Shown: positions 7,215 through 16,707 of the stretch, in pieces | How positions within the stretch are numbered: position 1 is the stretch's first letter | Layout of the letters: each line of letters opens with the position of its first letter | Assembly: GCF_003347595.2 (NCBI RefSeq) | Contig: NZ_QCZK02000042.1 | Span: 1-34,535, forward strand | Reading direction: 5' to 3' | Source: Botryobacter ruber | GTDB lineage: Bacteria > Bacteroidota > Bacteroidia > Cytophagales > Hymenobacteraceae | DNA length: 34,535 nucleotides | Made by a program: the position numbers and the translations under genes | The notes under the pieces: model-generated | What the model was told of the DNA's origin: nothing | What the model saw: the letters and a program-made list of their open reading frames with translations, nothing else | The model's database searches: none

Positions 7215-9701
7215 CTAAATCCCCCCCTTCACTTCTTCCGTCACGGTAATGTTGAGCGGGTTTTTCACCTTCTCTTTCAGCAGCGCAATTTTTATTACTT
7301 CGTCCACGCGGTCTACATAATGGATGTTGAGGTCTTTGATGTATTGTGCCGGGATTTCGTTTATGTCTTTGCGGTTTTTCTGGCAGAGGATAACGTCGGT
7401 AATACCTGCTCTGCGGGCGGCCAGTATTTTTTCTTTGATACCTCCTACCGGCAACACTTTTCCGCGAAGGGTAATCTCACCGGTCATGGCCAGGCGTGCG
7501 CGTACTTTGCGTTGCGTAAATACCGAAGCAATAGAGGTAAAGATGGCAATACCCGCCGAAGGTCCGTCTTTGGGCACAGCCGCTTCCGGGAAGTGGATGT
7601 GCAGGTCGTACTGGTCGAACACCCGGTAATCGATGTCGAGCAGTTCGGCATGCGCTTTCAGGTAAGAAACAGCCGTAATGGCAGACTCTTTCATCACATC
7701 GCCCAGTTGCCCCGACAGCGTGAGTTTGCCTTTGCCTTTGCTCAGGATGGATTCGATGAACAGGATGTCGCCGCCCACCGAGGTCCAGGCCAGCCCGGTT
7801 ACGACGCCGGCTGTGTCAATGTCCTGGTAAATTTCCTTGTCGAACTGCTCCGGCCCCAGTATTTTCACCACATCTTCGGGTTTGATGGCAGGCGTATATT
7901 CCTCCTCCATCGCTTTCAATTTGGCGGTGTTGCGCACCAACTGCCCGATCTTCCGCTCCAGGCTCCGCACCCCCGACTCGCGCGTATAATCTTCTATCAC
8001 CTTCTGGATAGTGGGTTTCGGCATCTTCACGTCCTCTTCCTGCAGCCCATGCTCCCGCACCTGTTTGGGCACCAGGTGGCGCTTGGCGATTTCGGTTTTC
8101 TCTTCCATGGTGTAGCCTGTCAACTCAATGATCTCCATACGGTCGCGCAGGGCAGGCTGGATGGTTTCGAGCGAGTTGGCGGTGGCGATAAAAAGCACCT
8201 TGGAGAGGTCGTACTCCACATCCAGGTAGTTGTCCATAAACGTGTGGTTCTGCTCCGGGTCCAGCACCTCGAGCAGCGCCGACGATGGGTCGCCCCTGAA
8301 ATCGGAAGCCAGTTTATCAATCTCGTCAAGGATAATCACTGGGTTGGAAGAACCGACTTTCTTGATCTGGCTGATAATTTTACCCGGCATGGCGCCCACA
8401 TAGGTGCGGCGGTGACCACGAATCTCCGCTTCATCTCTCACACCACCCAGCGACATACGCACATAGTTGCGGCCCAGCGATTTGGCGATAGACCTGCCCA
8501 GCGATGTTTTACCAACCCCCGGCGGGCCGTACAGGCAAAGGATGGGCGCCTTCATGTCGTTTTTCAGCTTGAGCACGGCCAGGTACTCGATGATGCGCTC
8601 CTTCACCTTCTCCAGCCCATAATGGTCGGCATCGAGAATTTTTTTGGTGCGCTTCAGGTTGAAGTTGTCTTTGGTATATTCCTCCCAGGGCAGGTCGAGC
8701 AGGAACTCCATGTAGTTTACCGCCACCGGGTACTCCGCCGCCTGCGGGTTCAGCCGTCCGAGCCGCTCAATTTCTTTTTTGAAGTGCTTGGCGACATGCT
8801 CGGGCCATTTCTTTTTCTCGGCACGCTCTTTAAAGCGCTGGATTTCCTGGTCCGGACCCTCCTGCCCCAGTTCGTCCTGCAGGATCTTTATCTGGTGACG
8901 TAGAAAGTAATCGCGCTGCTGCTGGTCTATGTCGGAATGTACTTTGGTATGGATCTCCTGTTTCAGTTCCAGCAGCTGAATTTCGCGGAGCATCAGCTCC
9001 AGCAGATGTGTACCGCGTTCCACGCCGTCGTTTACCTCCAGCAGCTTTTGCTTTTGTGCTACCTCCACATTCAGGTTAGAGGAGAGGAAGTGGGTCAGGA
9101 AGCTGGGGCTGTCGATGTTATCCAGAGCCACCTGCGCCTCCTGCGGAATATCAGGGCTCAACTTCAGCATTTTAGCCGCTGCATCTTTCAGGGACTGCAC
9201 CAGCGCCTTTACTTCTTTGCTGTTCTTTTTGGGGAAGGTATCGGAGCAGTAGCTGATGCGGGCCATCAGGTAAGGCTCGTCCTGGGTTACTTCATCAATT
9301 TTGAACCGGCTTTGCCCCTGTATAATGATCGTGGTGTTGCCATCGGGCAGCACCAGCATCTTTAAAATTTTGGCCACCGTACCTACGCCAAACAAATCTT
9401 CGGCAATGGGGTCGTCGCTCGACGTATTTTTTTGCGCTACCACGCCAATTGTTTTATCCCCCTTATGTGCCTTCCGCACCAGCTTCACCGATTTTTTACG
9501 GCTAACGGTAATGGGCAGCACAACCCCCGGAAATAAAACCGTATTGCGGACAGCCAGGATGGGAAGCTCCGAAGGTAAGTTATCCACGGAAGGCTCCTCG
9601 TCGGTATCTATCGTGATAACAGGAAGTATATCTTCAAATTCATCTTCGGCTTTGTCGGCCAGTAAAAGTTGTTGTAAGTAGCTATGCAATTTGTTGTTCA
9701 T
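7215..9701 (-). CDS. lon: ATP-dependent serine protease Lon (LonA)
   Basis: Lon degrades misfolded and regulatory proteins in the cytoplasm. The 828-aa protein has the LonA order: N-terminal substrate-binding domain (about residues 45-245), a coiled-coil helical region (to ~340), an AAA+ module with Walker A GPPGVGKT at 392-399 and Walker B VIILDEIDK about 60 residues later, and a C-terminal protease domain with catalytic Ser715 in PKDGPSAG and Lys756 in GGIKEK. The first 40 residues are acidic and extend beyond the usual domain start, as is common in Bacteroidota. The gene stands alone, divergent from the PorE-like gene, with a 223-base shared upstream region. All catalytic residues are present. 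Confidence 0.97.
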   Translation of the reverse strand: MNNKLHSYLQQLLLADKAEDEFEDILPVITIDTDEEPSVDNLPSELPILAVRNTVLFPGVVLPITVSRKKSVKLVRKAHKGDKTIGVVAQKNTSSDDPIAEDLFGVGTVAKILKMLVLPDGNTTIIIQGQSRFKIDEVTQDEPYLMARISYCSDTFPKKNSKEVKALVQSLKDAAAKMLKLSPDIPQEAQVALDNIDSPSFLTHFLSSNLNVEVAQKQKLLEVNDGVERGTHLLELMLREIQLLELKQEIHTKVHSDIDQQQRDYFLRHQIKILQDELGQEGPDQEIQRFKERAEKKKWPEHVAKHFKKEIERLGRLNPQAAEYPVAVNYMEFLLDLPWEEYTKDNFNLKRTKKILDADHYGLEKVKERIIEYLAVLKLKNDMKAPILCLYGPPGVGKTSLGRSIAKSLGRNYVRMSLGGVRDEAEIRGHRRTYVGAMPGKIISQIKKVGSSNPVIILDEIDKLASDFRGDPSSALLEVLDPEQNHTFMDNYLDVEYDLSKVLFIATANSLETIQPALRDRMEIIELTGYTMEEKTEIAKRHLVPKQVREHGLQEEDVKMPKPTIQKVIEDYTRESGVRSLERKIGQLVRNTAKLKAMEEEYTPAIKPEDVVKILGPEQFDKEIYQDIDTAGVVTGLAWTSVGGDILFIESILSKGKGKLTLSGQLGDVMKESAITAVSYLKAHAELLDIDYRVFDQYDLHIHFPEAAVPKDGPSAGIAIFTSIASVFTQRKVRARLAMTGEITLRGKVLPVGGIKEKILAARRAGITDVILCQKNRKDINEIPAQYIKDLNIHYVDRVDEVIKIALLKEKVKNPLNITVTEEVKGGI

Positions 9702-9735
9702 ATATATGGTAATGCCATATTGGCAGAAAAGAGTG

Positions 9736-9743
9736 CAAATGTA
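9736..9743 (-). promoter_or_regulatory. Possible -7 box for lon
   Basis: The minus strand reads TACATTTG, an exact match to the Bacteroidota -7 consensus TAnnTTTG, 35 bases upstream of the lon start codon. A convincing -33 TTTG at 19-21 nt spacing is not visible; the nearest is a TTGACA about 28 nt further upstream. The call is therefore tentative. Confidence 0.35.
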
Positions 9744-9890
9744 TTGTTTTCCTGTTGTGGTACTATAGTGTCAAGTCCTGTGCCAGTAGCGTAATTGCCA
9801 TTTTTGTCTTACTCTTTGCCTGCACTTTTGTGACAAACTTTCCACAAATTATTTATTATTTGCGAACAGCAAAGTTTTAGCAGAAATCAA

Positions 9891-9898
9891 TATCTTTG
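9891..9898 (+). promoter_or_regulatory. Possible -7 box for the PorE-like gene
   Basis: TATCTTTG matches the Bacteroidota -7 consensus TAnnTTTG exactly and lies 26 bases before the start codon at 9925. No TTTG -33 box is seen at the ideal distance; a TTTG occurs further upstream at about 9869. Confidence 0.4.
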
Positions 9899-9924
9899 TT
9901 TTTAGCTAAATCTTTCGTAGGTCG

Positions 9925-11913
9925 ATGACGTGCAGAAGCCTTTCAGGGGTTGTTATTTTATTTTTGTTTCTGATACCGTTTGCCGGCTTCGGGCAGTACC
10001 GGCACGTACCGCTCCAACAAAATCCGAATTCCAAAGCAAGAAAAACAGCCCCTAATCCTGAATTTACACTTGATTTCCCTAATTTAAATGTAATTCCGTA
10101 CTATAGCAACCGCAAACGACTGGCAGCAATAGAGAAACTGGAAAAACAGAAGCAATACCAGAAAGCACTTCCGCTGCTCGAAAGCCACGTCCGGAACTTC
10201 GGAATCGAGAATTTTTATAAAGACACCAACCTGCTCTGGCGACTCGGGCAGCTTTACGACAGGCAGGGAAAAAAAGATGAGGCTATTGCTATGTTCCGGC
10301 TGGTGCTCAAACACCACCGCAGCGATGCCCGCCGCGTAAAATCCTACTACGACTCGCTCGAACAGAATTCCACAGACTATTATGTGCCGCTGAAGTATTA
10401 CTACGAACTGGTAGAATACCGCAAAACCATTGCCACCTTCAAACCGCCGCAGGGGGTGTACCTGAACATGGGCAACACCATCAATTCGGAGCACGAAGAT
10501 TACGGCCCGGCCCTGAGCAAAGACAACGAGGTGATGATCTTTACCTCTAAGCGCCTGTTCCAGGGGCTAAACGGCAAAGCAAACGAAGACCTGTATTACT
10601 CCAAACAGGAAAACGGCTACTGGCAGGAGGCACAGTCGTTTGGCAAACCCATCAACAGCATTTACAACGAAGGCTCCGCCTGCCTTACACGCGATGGTCA
10701 GACCATGTACTTCGCCCGCTGCGAATCGCCTGACGGGTATGGCAACTGCGACTTATACTCGGCCCGGTTGCAGACGGATGGCAGCTGGGGGGATATCATC
10801 AACCTGGGCCCCAAAGTAAACAGCAACGGCTGGGACTCGCAGCCTACCCTGTCCACCAACGAAGACACGCTTTACTTTGCCTCCGACCGTTTGGGCGGCT
10901 TCGGACTTTCTGATATTTACTTCACCTACCGGAACAAGCGCGGCGAGTGGGCGCCTGCCAAAAACATGGGCCCCGTTATTAACACACGCGAAAGCGAAGT
11001 CAGCCCGTTTTTCCACCCGCTCTACCAGGTGCTCTACTTCAGCTCACGTGGCCAACTGCTCAACTTCGGCGACTTTGATATTTATAAAACCTACCGGGTA
11101 AACGGGCACTGGCTGGAGCCGCGCAACATCGGGCCACTCGTAAACGGCAAAGGCTGCGAATATTATTTCACCATCGACTCCCAATCGCAGAACCTGTACT
11201 ACGCCCGCTCCGAAGCCAGCGACATCAACAACCTGGACCTTTACTCGTTCCCGCTGCCCATGGAGGCGCACCCGCTGGCGGTTACCAAAGTAGAAGGCAT
11301 TCTGCTCGATTCCATCACGCACAAGCCGCTGTCGGGCGTAATTTCAGTGATCGACCTGGAAAACGGAATTGAGATTGCCTCCAAGTTCATCCGCCCCGAC
11401 GGGAGCTTTGAGTTTGACCTGATCGATAATTCGCGTTACATGATGATCATCCAGGGCCCGGAATTTTTTACCATGGAGCGGGAGCTGTCGCTGCAGCAGG
11501 ATACCACCTTCCAGATTATGACCACGCTGATCGACTACAGCATTCCGATGGTATTCCAGAACCTGGAGTTCGACCAGAACGAATCCACCATAAAACCTGA
11601 GATGGAAGAAACGCTGGACGCAGTTGCTTATTTTTTGGTCGACCACCCGACTTTCCGCCTCGAAATTGCAGGGCACACCGATGGCGCCGGCAACCCCGAA
11701 TTTAACCTGGCCTTGTCGCAGGACCGTGCCGATGCCATTCTCCGTTACATCCGCAACAAAGTGCCAATTCCGCTGGAGCGCATCGAAGCCATTGGCTACG
11801 GCAGCACCAAACCCTTGCGTCCTGAAGTTACAGAGGAAGACAAACGCATTAACCGCAGGGTTGAGTTCAGGCTTATAAAACCAGATAAACCACAACCGGG
11901 TATAAGTTGGTAG
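9925..11913 (+). CDS. OmpA-family protein with TPR and PD40 propeller, PorE-like
   Basis: The 662-aa protein begins with a signal peptide (residues 1-23), followed by a TPR-like helical region (~45-130), a PD40/WD40-like beta-propeller (~180-410, with repeated motifs such as LSTNEDTLYFASDR and SPFFHPLYQVLYFSS), a carboxypeptidase regulatory-like beta-sandwich (~430-510) and a C-terminal OmpA peptidoglycan-binding domain (~540-655, with GHTDGAGN and the R of RRVEF). This exact domain order is that of PorE, a type IX secretion component that anchors the machinery to peptidoglycan in Porphyromonas. Unlike PorE I see no lipobox cysteine at the signal peptide end, and Bacteroidota carry several paralogues of this architecture, so PorE identity is a suggestion. 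A DUF4184 gene follows after 15 nt. Confidence 0.85.
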   Translation: MTCRSLSGVVILFLFLIPFAGFGQYRHVPLQQNPNSKARKTAPNPEFTLDFPNLNVIPYYSNRKRLAAIEKLEKQKQYQKALPLLESHVRNFGIENFYKDTNLLWRLGQLYDRQGKKDEAIAMFRLVLKHHRSDARRVKSYYDSLEQNSTDYYVPLKYYYELVEYRKTIATFKPPQGVYLNMGNTINSEHEDYGPALSKDNEVMIFTSKRLFQGLNGKANEDLYYSKQENGYWQEAQSFGKPINSIYNEGSACLTRDGQTMYFARCESPDGYGNCDLYSARLQTDGSWGDIINLGPKVNSNGWDSQPTLSTNEDTLYFASDRLGGFGLSDIYFTYRNKRGEWAPAKNMGPVINTRESEVSPFFHPLYQVLYFSSRGQLLNFGDFDIYKTYRVNGHWLEPRNIGPLVNGKGCEYYFTIDSQSQNLYYARSEASDINNLDLYSFPLPMEAHPLAVTKVEGILLDSITHKPLSGVISVIDLENGIEIASKFIRPDGSFEFDLIDNSRYMMIIQGPEFFTMERELSLQQDTTFQIMTTLIDYSIPMVFQNLEFDQNESTIKPEMEETLDAVAYFLVDHPTFRLEIAGHTDGAGNPEFNLALSQDRADAILRYIRNKVPIPLERIEAIGYGSTKPLRPEVTEEDKRINRRVEFRLIKPDKPQPGISW

Positions 11914-11928
11914 CCAACTCATGATCCG

Positions 11929-12666
11929 ATGCCTTTTACTGCAGCCCATCCTGCTATCATTCTCCCCCTCCTCAACCGTTTCCGCCTGTCAGCAACCGGG
12001 TTGGTAATTGGCAGCCTGGCACCAGACTTTGAGTATTTCCTCCGCCTGGAAACCTTTAGTGCGATCAGCCACTCTGCCAGAGGCATTTTTTTATTCAATA
12101 TCCCGCTCACTTTTCTGCTGGCGCTGCTGTATCAGGTGCTGGTGCGCGATGTTGTCGTACAACACCTGCCGCCTTATTTCAAAGCGAAAGCCCTTGCAGT
12201 ACATAAAGTTGACTGGCACCGGTACCTCAGAAAGCACTGGTTCCTCTTTTTTGTTTCAGCTGCCATTGGCGCTGCCTCGCATATTTTCTGGGATAACTTT
12301 ACAAATTACCACAGCTACTTTGCATCCCTATTCCCCTTGCTGTGTAAATCTGTATACCTGTTCGGCTATCCGGCCCCCCTTTGCAGAATTATCCAGCACG
12401 CAAGCACCATCATCGGATTAGCTGTTTTGTACTGGTATATAAAAAGGCGCCCTGCTGTACGGGTTCCGGAGAGCGACAAAGGCAGCAATCGCTGGCTGCG
12501 CTTTTGGCTGATGATATTTTTGTGCGGCGTTGGTTTCCTGCTCCTGACTCTTTTCGTGCGGGTTCATGAGATCAGGCTGACGGACGGAATTGCCACCCTG
12601 ATCAGCGGCTGGCTCCTGGTGCTGCTTGCGGCCGGCTGTTATGCCAAGCACCGAAGCACTTCCTGA
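11929..12666 (+). CDS. DUF4184 family membrane protein
   Basis: This 245-aa protein has the DUF4184 signature at its N-terminus (PFTAAHPAIILPLL, then GSLAPDFEYFLR) and a second conserved block SHIFWDNFTN near residue 120. The conserved His and Asp residues (H8, D34, H118, D122) suggest a metal-dependent membrane hydrolase-like fold, but no activity is established. About five or six hydrophobic segments are visible. It starts 15 nt after the PorE-like gene and is probably co-transcribed. Its stop codon is followed within two bases by a copy of the dispersed repeat. Confidence 0.85.
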   Translation: MPFTAAHPAIILPLLNRFRLSATGLVIGSLAPDFEYFLRLETFSAISHSARGIFLFNIPLTFLLALLYQVLVRDVVVQHLPPYFKAKALAVHKVDWHRYLRKHWFLFFVSAAIGAASHIFWDNFTNYHSYFASLFPLLCKSVYLFGYPAPLCRIIQHASTIIGLAVLYWYIKRRPAVRVPESDKGSNRWLRFWLMIFLCGVGFLLLTLFVRVHEIRLTDGIATLISGWLLVLLAAGCYAKHRSTS

Positions 12667-12982
12667 AGCAGCAGAGGCTGTGGTGGCAGGTGCAGCAGAA
12701 TTTTTTTTGGTCTGAACCGGGATTGAAGCTTATTTTGGGATTAAGCTGATTATGCTAAAATTAAGTTTAGCAGCTTCTATAACGCTCTTCTCCTTCCTGT
12801 CCTCCCGAAGGTTGAAAAATCTGAACCTGATCCGGGGAATCTTGTGAGCCACCTGTACCAAGGTCAGCGACCGGTGGAATTGAAATGAAACGGTTTATTT
12901 TATTTGAGTTGCTTATACCTACTCCAACGAAAACAAACTGTGTAATCAGTAAAATCAATGGAAATCAAAGGTTCAGACAAAA
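12667..12982. other. Gap between convergent genes with an extended repeat copy
   Basis: This 316-base gap separates the convergent DUF4184 and LysM genes. It opens with a repeat copy (12669-12729) and a small hairpin GCTAAA / TTTAGC (12754-12771) that could end transcripts on either strand. The rest (12772-12982) shows no gene, terminator or clear motif; short frames across it have no recognisable protein features. Confidence 0.5.
12669..12729 (+). repeat. Dispersed GC-rich repeat, copy 3 (extended)
   Basis: Contains the full 25-nt core at 12671-12695, followed by CAGAA, a T-run and, 20-30 bases on, CCGGGATTGAAGC. The same downstream words occur after copy 4 near dnaA (19648-19660), so the repeat unit may be ~55-60 bp long with a well-conserved 5' half and a variable middle. 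It begins two bases after the DUF4184 stop codon. Confidence 0.8.
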
Positions 12983-14071
12983 CTACTTCTGGGCAGGCGG
13001 CAGGTCGGCGAGCACACGTTTGGCCATGGAAGGCACGTTGTCTTTCACAATCCGCTGGAGGTCGTTGATGTTGGACTGGTAGGGTACTTTTATCTTGTTT
13101 CCGGACACCAGTTCGCCTTTGCTGTTGTAGATGGAATAGTGTACAAAAAAGTCGCGTTCGTAATTCCAGGCTGCCCGGTCGAGGCAGTTTTCGTAATTGG
13201 TTTTTACCTCGAACTGGTTGATGAACACGTAGTAGTCAACAGCATACACGGTGTTGAAGTAATCGAAGAAGGTAGAATCTTTTACCTCCACGCCGTAATG
13301 CTTGCTAGCGTCCTGGGCTACGTTTACCGCTTCCGATTCGGGCGCGCTGATGTTCAGTTTCTCTTTCTGGCGCATGGCCCACTCCAGCGGCGTTTCTTTC
13401 TTTTTAACCTGCACCACCGGCTGCGGATTGTACCGCGACGACTTGTTGTCCTGGTAACTGTAGTGCAGCGTTTTGTACACAGTCCGGAGTTCATTCACGC
13501 TATCACGGTAAATATCGCCCAGCATATGGATGGTTTCGTAGCCCTGCGGCTTGAGGAGCGCATCGAGCCTGCCCCGGAACGCATAACGTACCTCAGGACG
13601 GGAAACGTGCGAATGTGCTGCAATTTCGTCGTCGGCATCAGAAAAATACAGGTACGGATCGAACGGAATCACCATAATCCTGCTTTTGGTTTTGTAAGCA
13701 GCCGTTTTTGGATTTGGAGTGGCCGAGGCTGTGGTACTGGTGACAGGAGGAAAAGAACCGGTGGCAGGCGCTTTAGCCTTCGCAACTTCCTTTCCGGCTG
13801 TTGCCTGGCGGGAGCTTGTACGGTAGAGGTACAGCGTTTGCCCCGCCTGTAGCTCTGTGCCGTTCCAATTTTGCAGCGAATCGACTGGAATACTGAAGCG
13901 GCGGGAGAGGCTGTAAAAGGTATCGCCCTGCTTTACCTCGTACACGCTGTCTGTTCCGACAGCGTGCTCCCGGTTTAGCTGTTGCTGTCCGGCTGCAGGA
14001 GAGGCAATGGACAGGGCTGTTAAGCAAAAAATGGAGATGATAAAAAGTTTGTTTCGAACGATGGCAATCAT
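12983..14071 (-). CDS. Secreted LysM-domain protein
   Basis: The 362-aa protein has a signal peptide (residues 1-28, ending SPAAG) and one LysM peptidoglycan-binding domain at ~43-84 (VYEVKQGDTFYSLSRRF, later LQAGQTLYLY). A low-complexity A/T/P/K linker follows (~85-130), then a C-terminal domain of about 230 residues that I do not recognise. It includes a VIPFDPYLYFSDADD block near residue 135. The gene lies 13 nt downstream of rseP and is likely the last gene of the dxr-rseP-LysM operon, which suggests an envelope role. No catalytic motif is apparent. Confidence 0.85.
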   Translation of the reverse strand: MIAIVRNKLFIISIFCLTALSIASPAAGQQQLNREHAVGTDSVYEVKQGDTFYSLSRRFSIPVDSLQNWNGTELQAGQTLYLYRTSSRQATAGKEVAKAKAPATGSFPPVTSTTASATPNPKTAAYKTKSRIMVIPFDPYLYFSDADDEIAAHSHVSRPEVRYAFRGRLDALLKPQGYETIHMLGDIYRDSVNELRTVYKTLHYSYQDNKSSRYNPQPVVQVKKKETPLEWAMRQKEKLNISAPESEAVNVAQDASKHYGVEVKDSTFFDYFNTVYAVDYYVFINQFEVKTNYENCLDRAAWNYERDFFVHYSIYNSKGELVSGNKIKVPYQSNINDLQRIVKDNVPSMAKRVLADLPPAQK

Positions 14072-14084
14072 AAGTAAATCTTTG

Positions 14085-15398
14085 TTAGAAGATTATCTTA
14101 AACACATCGTTAAAGATAGCAAAAGCCATTAAGCCTAACAAAATTACCATACCAACTTTTTGTGCATTTTCAAGGAAGTTATCCGACGGTTTGCGTCCGC
14201 TGATGATCTCGTAGGTTAAAAAAACCACGTGTCCGCCGTCCAGGGCAGGAATTGGCAGGAAATTCATAAAGGCCAGCACCATCGACAACATGCCAACAAT
14301 TGACCAGAATTTGAACCAGTTAAAGGTATCGCCAAAGATTTGTGCAATTCCGATGGGGCCGCTCAACGATTTGGAAGCAGACACTTCGCCCCGGAAAATT
14401 TTGCCAAAGCCTTTCAGGTTAGCCGTGATAACGCCAAAGGCCTGCCCGGTGCCTACCGGAATCGCTTCGCCAATGCTGTAGTCGCGGGTAGCATACTGCA
14501 GCAGCGGCTCCTGGTGGAACCCCAGGGTGCCATCTTCGTTTACCTCCCCTTTCAGCTCAACCGGTTTATCGTTGCGTTCTACCATAATGGTAACCGGTTT
14601 GCCAGCAAATTTTTTCAGGGTTTCCTGCAGCTCATGGAAATATTTCACGGACTCGCCGTTGATAGTGTTGATATAATCCCCGGCCTGCAAACCGGCTTCT
14701 TCGGCTGCACTGTTCGGAACGACCGATCCTACCCTGAAAGGAACGCGGGGCTGCACAAACAGCATGCGCTCTTTATTGTCGGCCAGTCGGTCCATAAGGT
14801 TGGCAGGCACCTGGATGTCTACCCGCTTGCCGTCACGCTCTACGGTGTAGTAAGAATTGCGGCCCAGCAACATGTCCATGGAGTAAACATCGTCGAACTT
14901 CTCCAGCTCTTTGCCATTTACTGCCACAATTCGGTCTCCAGTCTGAAACCCGATCTGCTGGCCAATCTCATTCGGTACTACGCCATAGCGGGCTTCGCTG
15001 GCGGGCAGGTAGCTCTCGCCATAGTTGTAGGTAAGGGCAATGTAAATCACGATACCGGTGATCACGTTCACGATGATGCCGCCCATCATCACGATCAGGC
15101 GCTGCCAGGCGGGCTTGGCGCGGAATTCCCAAGGCTGTGGCTCCTGCTGCAGGCTCTCCGTATCCAGCGACTCGTCTACCATACCGGATATTTTTACAAA
15201 GCCACCCAGCGGGATCAGGCCCAGCATGTACTCTGTTTCCCCAATCTTCTTACTAAAAACTTTTGGCGGAAAACCAATCGCATACTTCTCGACACGCATT
15301 CCGAACCATTTGGCTGCCAGCATATGGCCCAACTCGTGCAGACCAACCAAAATTGTCAGGCCCAGTATGAGCTGGCCAACCATTATTACTATATCCAT
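14085..15398 (-). CDS. rseP: Site-2 intramembrane metalloprotease RseP
   Basis: RseP-type site-2 proteases cut within membranes to release regulators such as anti-sigma factors. This 437-aa protein has the zinc motif HELGH at residues 21-25 inside the first transmembrane helix, the second metal-ligand motif in NFLPIPALDGGH (Asp387), a central periplasmic region with PDZ domains (~110-310; signatures AEEAGLQAGDYI and QIGFQTGDRIV), and C-terminal transmembrane segments. The length fits the family. It lies 70 nt downstream of dxr and 13 nt upstream of the LysM gene; a dxr-rseP pairing is a common bacterial arrangement. Confidence 0.96.
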   Translation of the reverse strand: MDIVIMVGQLILGLTILVGLHELGHMLAAKWFGMRVEKYAIGFPPKVFSKKIGETEYMLGLIPLGGFVKISGMVDESLDTESLQQEPQPWEFRAKPAWQRLIVMMGGIIVNVITGIVIYIALTYNYGESYLPASEARYGVVPNEIGQQIGFQTGDRIVAVNGKELEKFDDVYSMDMLLGRNSYYTVERDGKRVDIQVPANLMDRLADNKERMLFVQPRVPFRVGSVVPNSAAEEAGLQAGDYINTINGESVKYFHELQETLKKFAGKPVTIMVERNDKPVELKGEVNEDGTLGFHQEPLLQYATRDYSIGEAIPVGTGQAFGVITANLKGFGKIFRGEVSASKSLSGPIGIAQIFGDTFNWFKFWSIVGMLSMVLAFMNFLPIPALDGGHVVFLTYEIISGRKPSDNFLENAQKVGMVILLGLMAFAIFNDVFKIIF

Positions 15399-15468
15399 CT
15401 AAAAAATAAAATTTACACTTTTCGGGAGCTATTTACCCGGTCTACACAAAATTATGATTACGCTGCTA

Positions 15469-16620
15469 CTATTTATGCACCAGTTCGGCCGATCTTTCCC
15501 TTGCTTCACGATCCGTCTGTACATAGTCTTCATACGAAGGATTCGCAATATACGGAACTTTTGCCATACAGCTTTCAATGATATCCGACATCTCCAGGAA
15601 TCCGACTTCTTCGCGCAGGAAAGCGCTTACCGCTACCTCGTTGGCTGCGTTCAGAATGCAGGGCATATTGCCCCCCCGCTCCATGGCATTAAACGCCAGC
15701 TGCAGGTTCCGGAACGTGGAAAGGTCCGGCTGCTCAAACGTCAGCTGCGGGTAATCTAAAAAGCTGAAGCGCGGGAAATCCGACTTCAGCCGCTGCGGGT
15801 ACCCCAGCGCGTACTGTATGGGCAGCTTCATGTCGGGCAGGCCCAGCTGCGCTTTAATGGAACCGTCCTCGAACTGCACCAGCGAGTGGATGATGGACTG
15901 CGGGTGTACAATCACCTCTATCTGGTCATTCTTCAGGCCGAAGAGCCATTTCGCTTCAATCACTTCCAGGCCCTTGTTCATGAGCGAAGCTGAGTCTATC
16001 GTGATTTTGGCGCCCATTTCCCAGTTCGGGTGCTTCAGGGCCTGTGCCTTGGTAACGGTACGCAAAAAGTCCGCATCTTTGCCTCTGAACGGACCACCCG
16101 ATGCCGTTAGTATTATTTTCTCGATCGGGTTATGAAACTCACCGGCCAGGCACTGGAAAATCGCGCTGTGCTCTGAATCGACGGGGTAAATGTTCACGCC
16201 TTTCTTTTTAGCCAGTGCAGTTACCAGCTGCCCCGCCACTACCAGCGTTTCCTTGTTGGCCAGGGCAATTTGTTTGCCGGCCTCAATGGCCCGGATAGTG
16301 GGTAGCAAACCGGCATAACCGACCATGGCGGTGAGCACCATATCGACAGTGCCCATCTCTACCACCGCGTTTAAAGCATTGGCGCCGGCATATACTTTTA
16401 CAGGCTCGTGCTGCAGCGCATCCCGCACCTTGTCGTACAGGTTCTCGTTGGCGATAACAACAACATTGGGTTTATAGGCCAGCGCCTGGGCTATGAGCAG
16501 CTCCGCGTTATTGTTCGCCGTAATCACCTCCAGTTCAAAACTTTCGGGGTTGGCGGCAATCACTTCCAGCGCCTGTGTGCCGATAGAGCCCGTAGACCCA
16601 AGTATGGCAATTCTCTTCAT
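15469..16620 (-). CDS. dxr: 1-deoxy-D-xylulose 5-phosphate reductoisomerase
   Basis: Dxr converts 1-deoxy-D-xylulose 5-phosphate to 2-C-methyl-D-erythritol 4-phosphate with NADPH, the committed step of the MEP isoprenoid pathway. The 383-aa protein shows the NADPH-binding GSTGSIG at 8-14, ALANKETLV, the metal-binding PVDSEHSAIFQ block, the flexible loop TASGGPF, HPNWEMGAKITIDSASLMNK and CILNAANEVAV, all in the right order. The length is slightly below the usual ~390-400. It heads a likely operon with rseP and the LysM gene. An 87-nt gap with a hairpin separates it from the upstream GH3-like gene. Confidence 0.97.
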   Translation of the reverse strand: MKRIAILGSTGSIGTQALEVIAANPESFELEVITANNNAELLIAQALAYKPNVVVIANENLYDKVRDALQHEPVKVYAGANALNAVVEMGTVDMVLTAMVGYAGLLPTIRAIEAGKQIALANKETLVVAGQLVTALAKKKGVNIYPVDSEHSAIFQCLAGEFHNPIEKIILTASGGPFRGKDADFLRTVTKAQALKHPNWEMGAKITIDSASLMNKGLEVIEAKWLFGLKNDQIEVIVHPQSIIHSLVQFEDGSIKAQLGLPDMKLPIQYALGYPQRLKSDFPRFSFLDYPQLTFEQPDLSTFRNLQLAFNAMERGGNMPCILNAANEVAVSAFLREEVGFLEMSDIIESCMAKVPYIANPSYEDYVQTDREARERSAELVHK

Positions 16621-16637
16621 GTATTGGTGAAGACGCA

Positions 16638-16669
16638 GCCTACCGAAACTTCTTTTGTTTACGGTAAGC
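16638..16669. terminator. Hairpin between the GH3-like gene and dxr
   Basis: TACCGAAAC and GTTTACGGTA pair around a T-rich loop with one bulged base. On the minus strand the hairpin lies ~40-70 nt after the GH3-like stop codon and 18 nt before the dxr start. There is no T tract after it, so it may be an attenuating or stabilising structure rather than an efficient terminator. Confidence 0.35.
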
Positions 16670-16707
16670 CGGGCCTCTTTTGGTTTTGATTAAATAAAAT
16701 TCAGCAG

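Noticed and set aside
7320..8903. Long plus-strand open frame opposite lon
   Set aside because: It is the antisense shadow of a fully conserved lon gene; its translation has no domain pattern.
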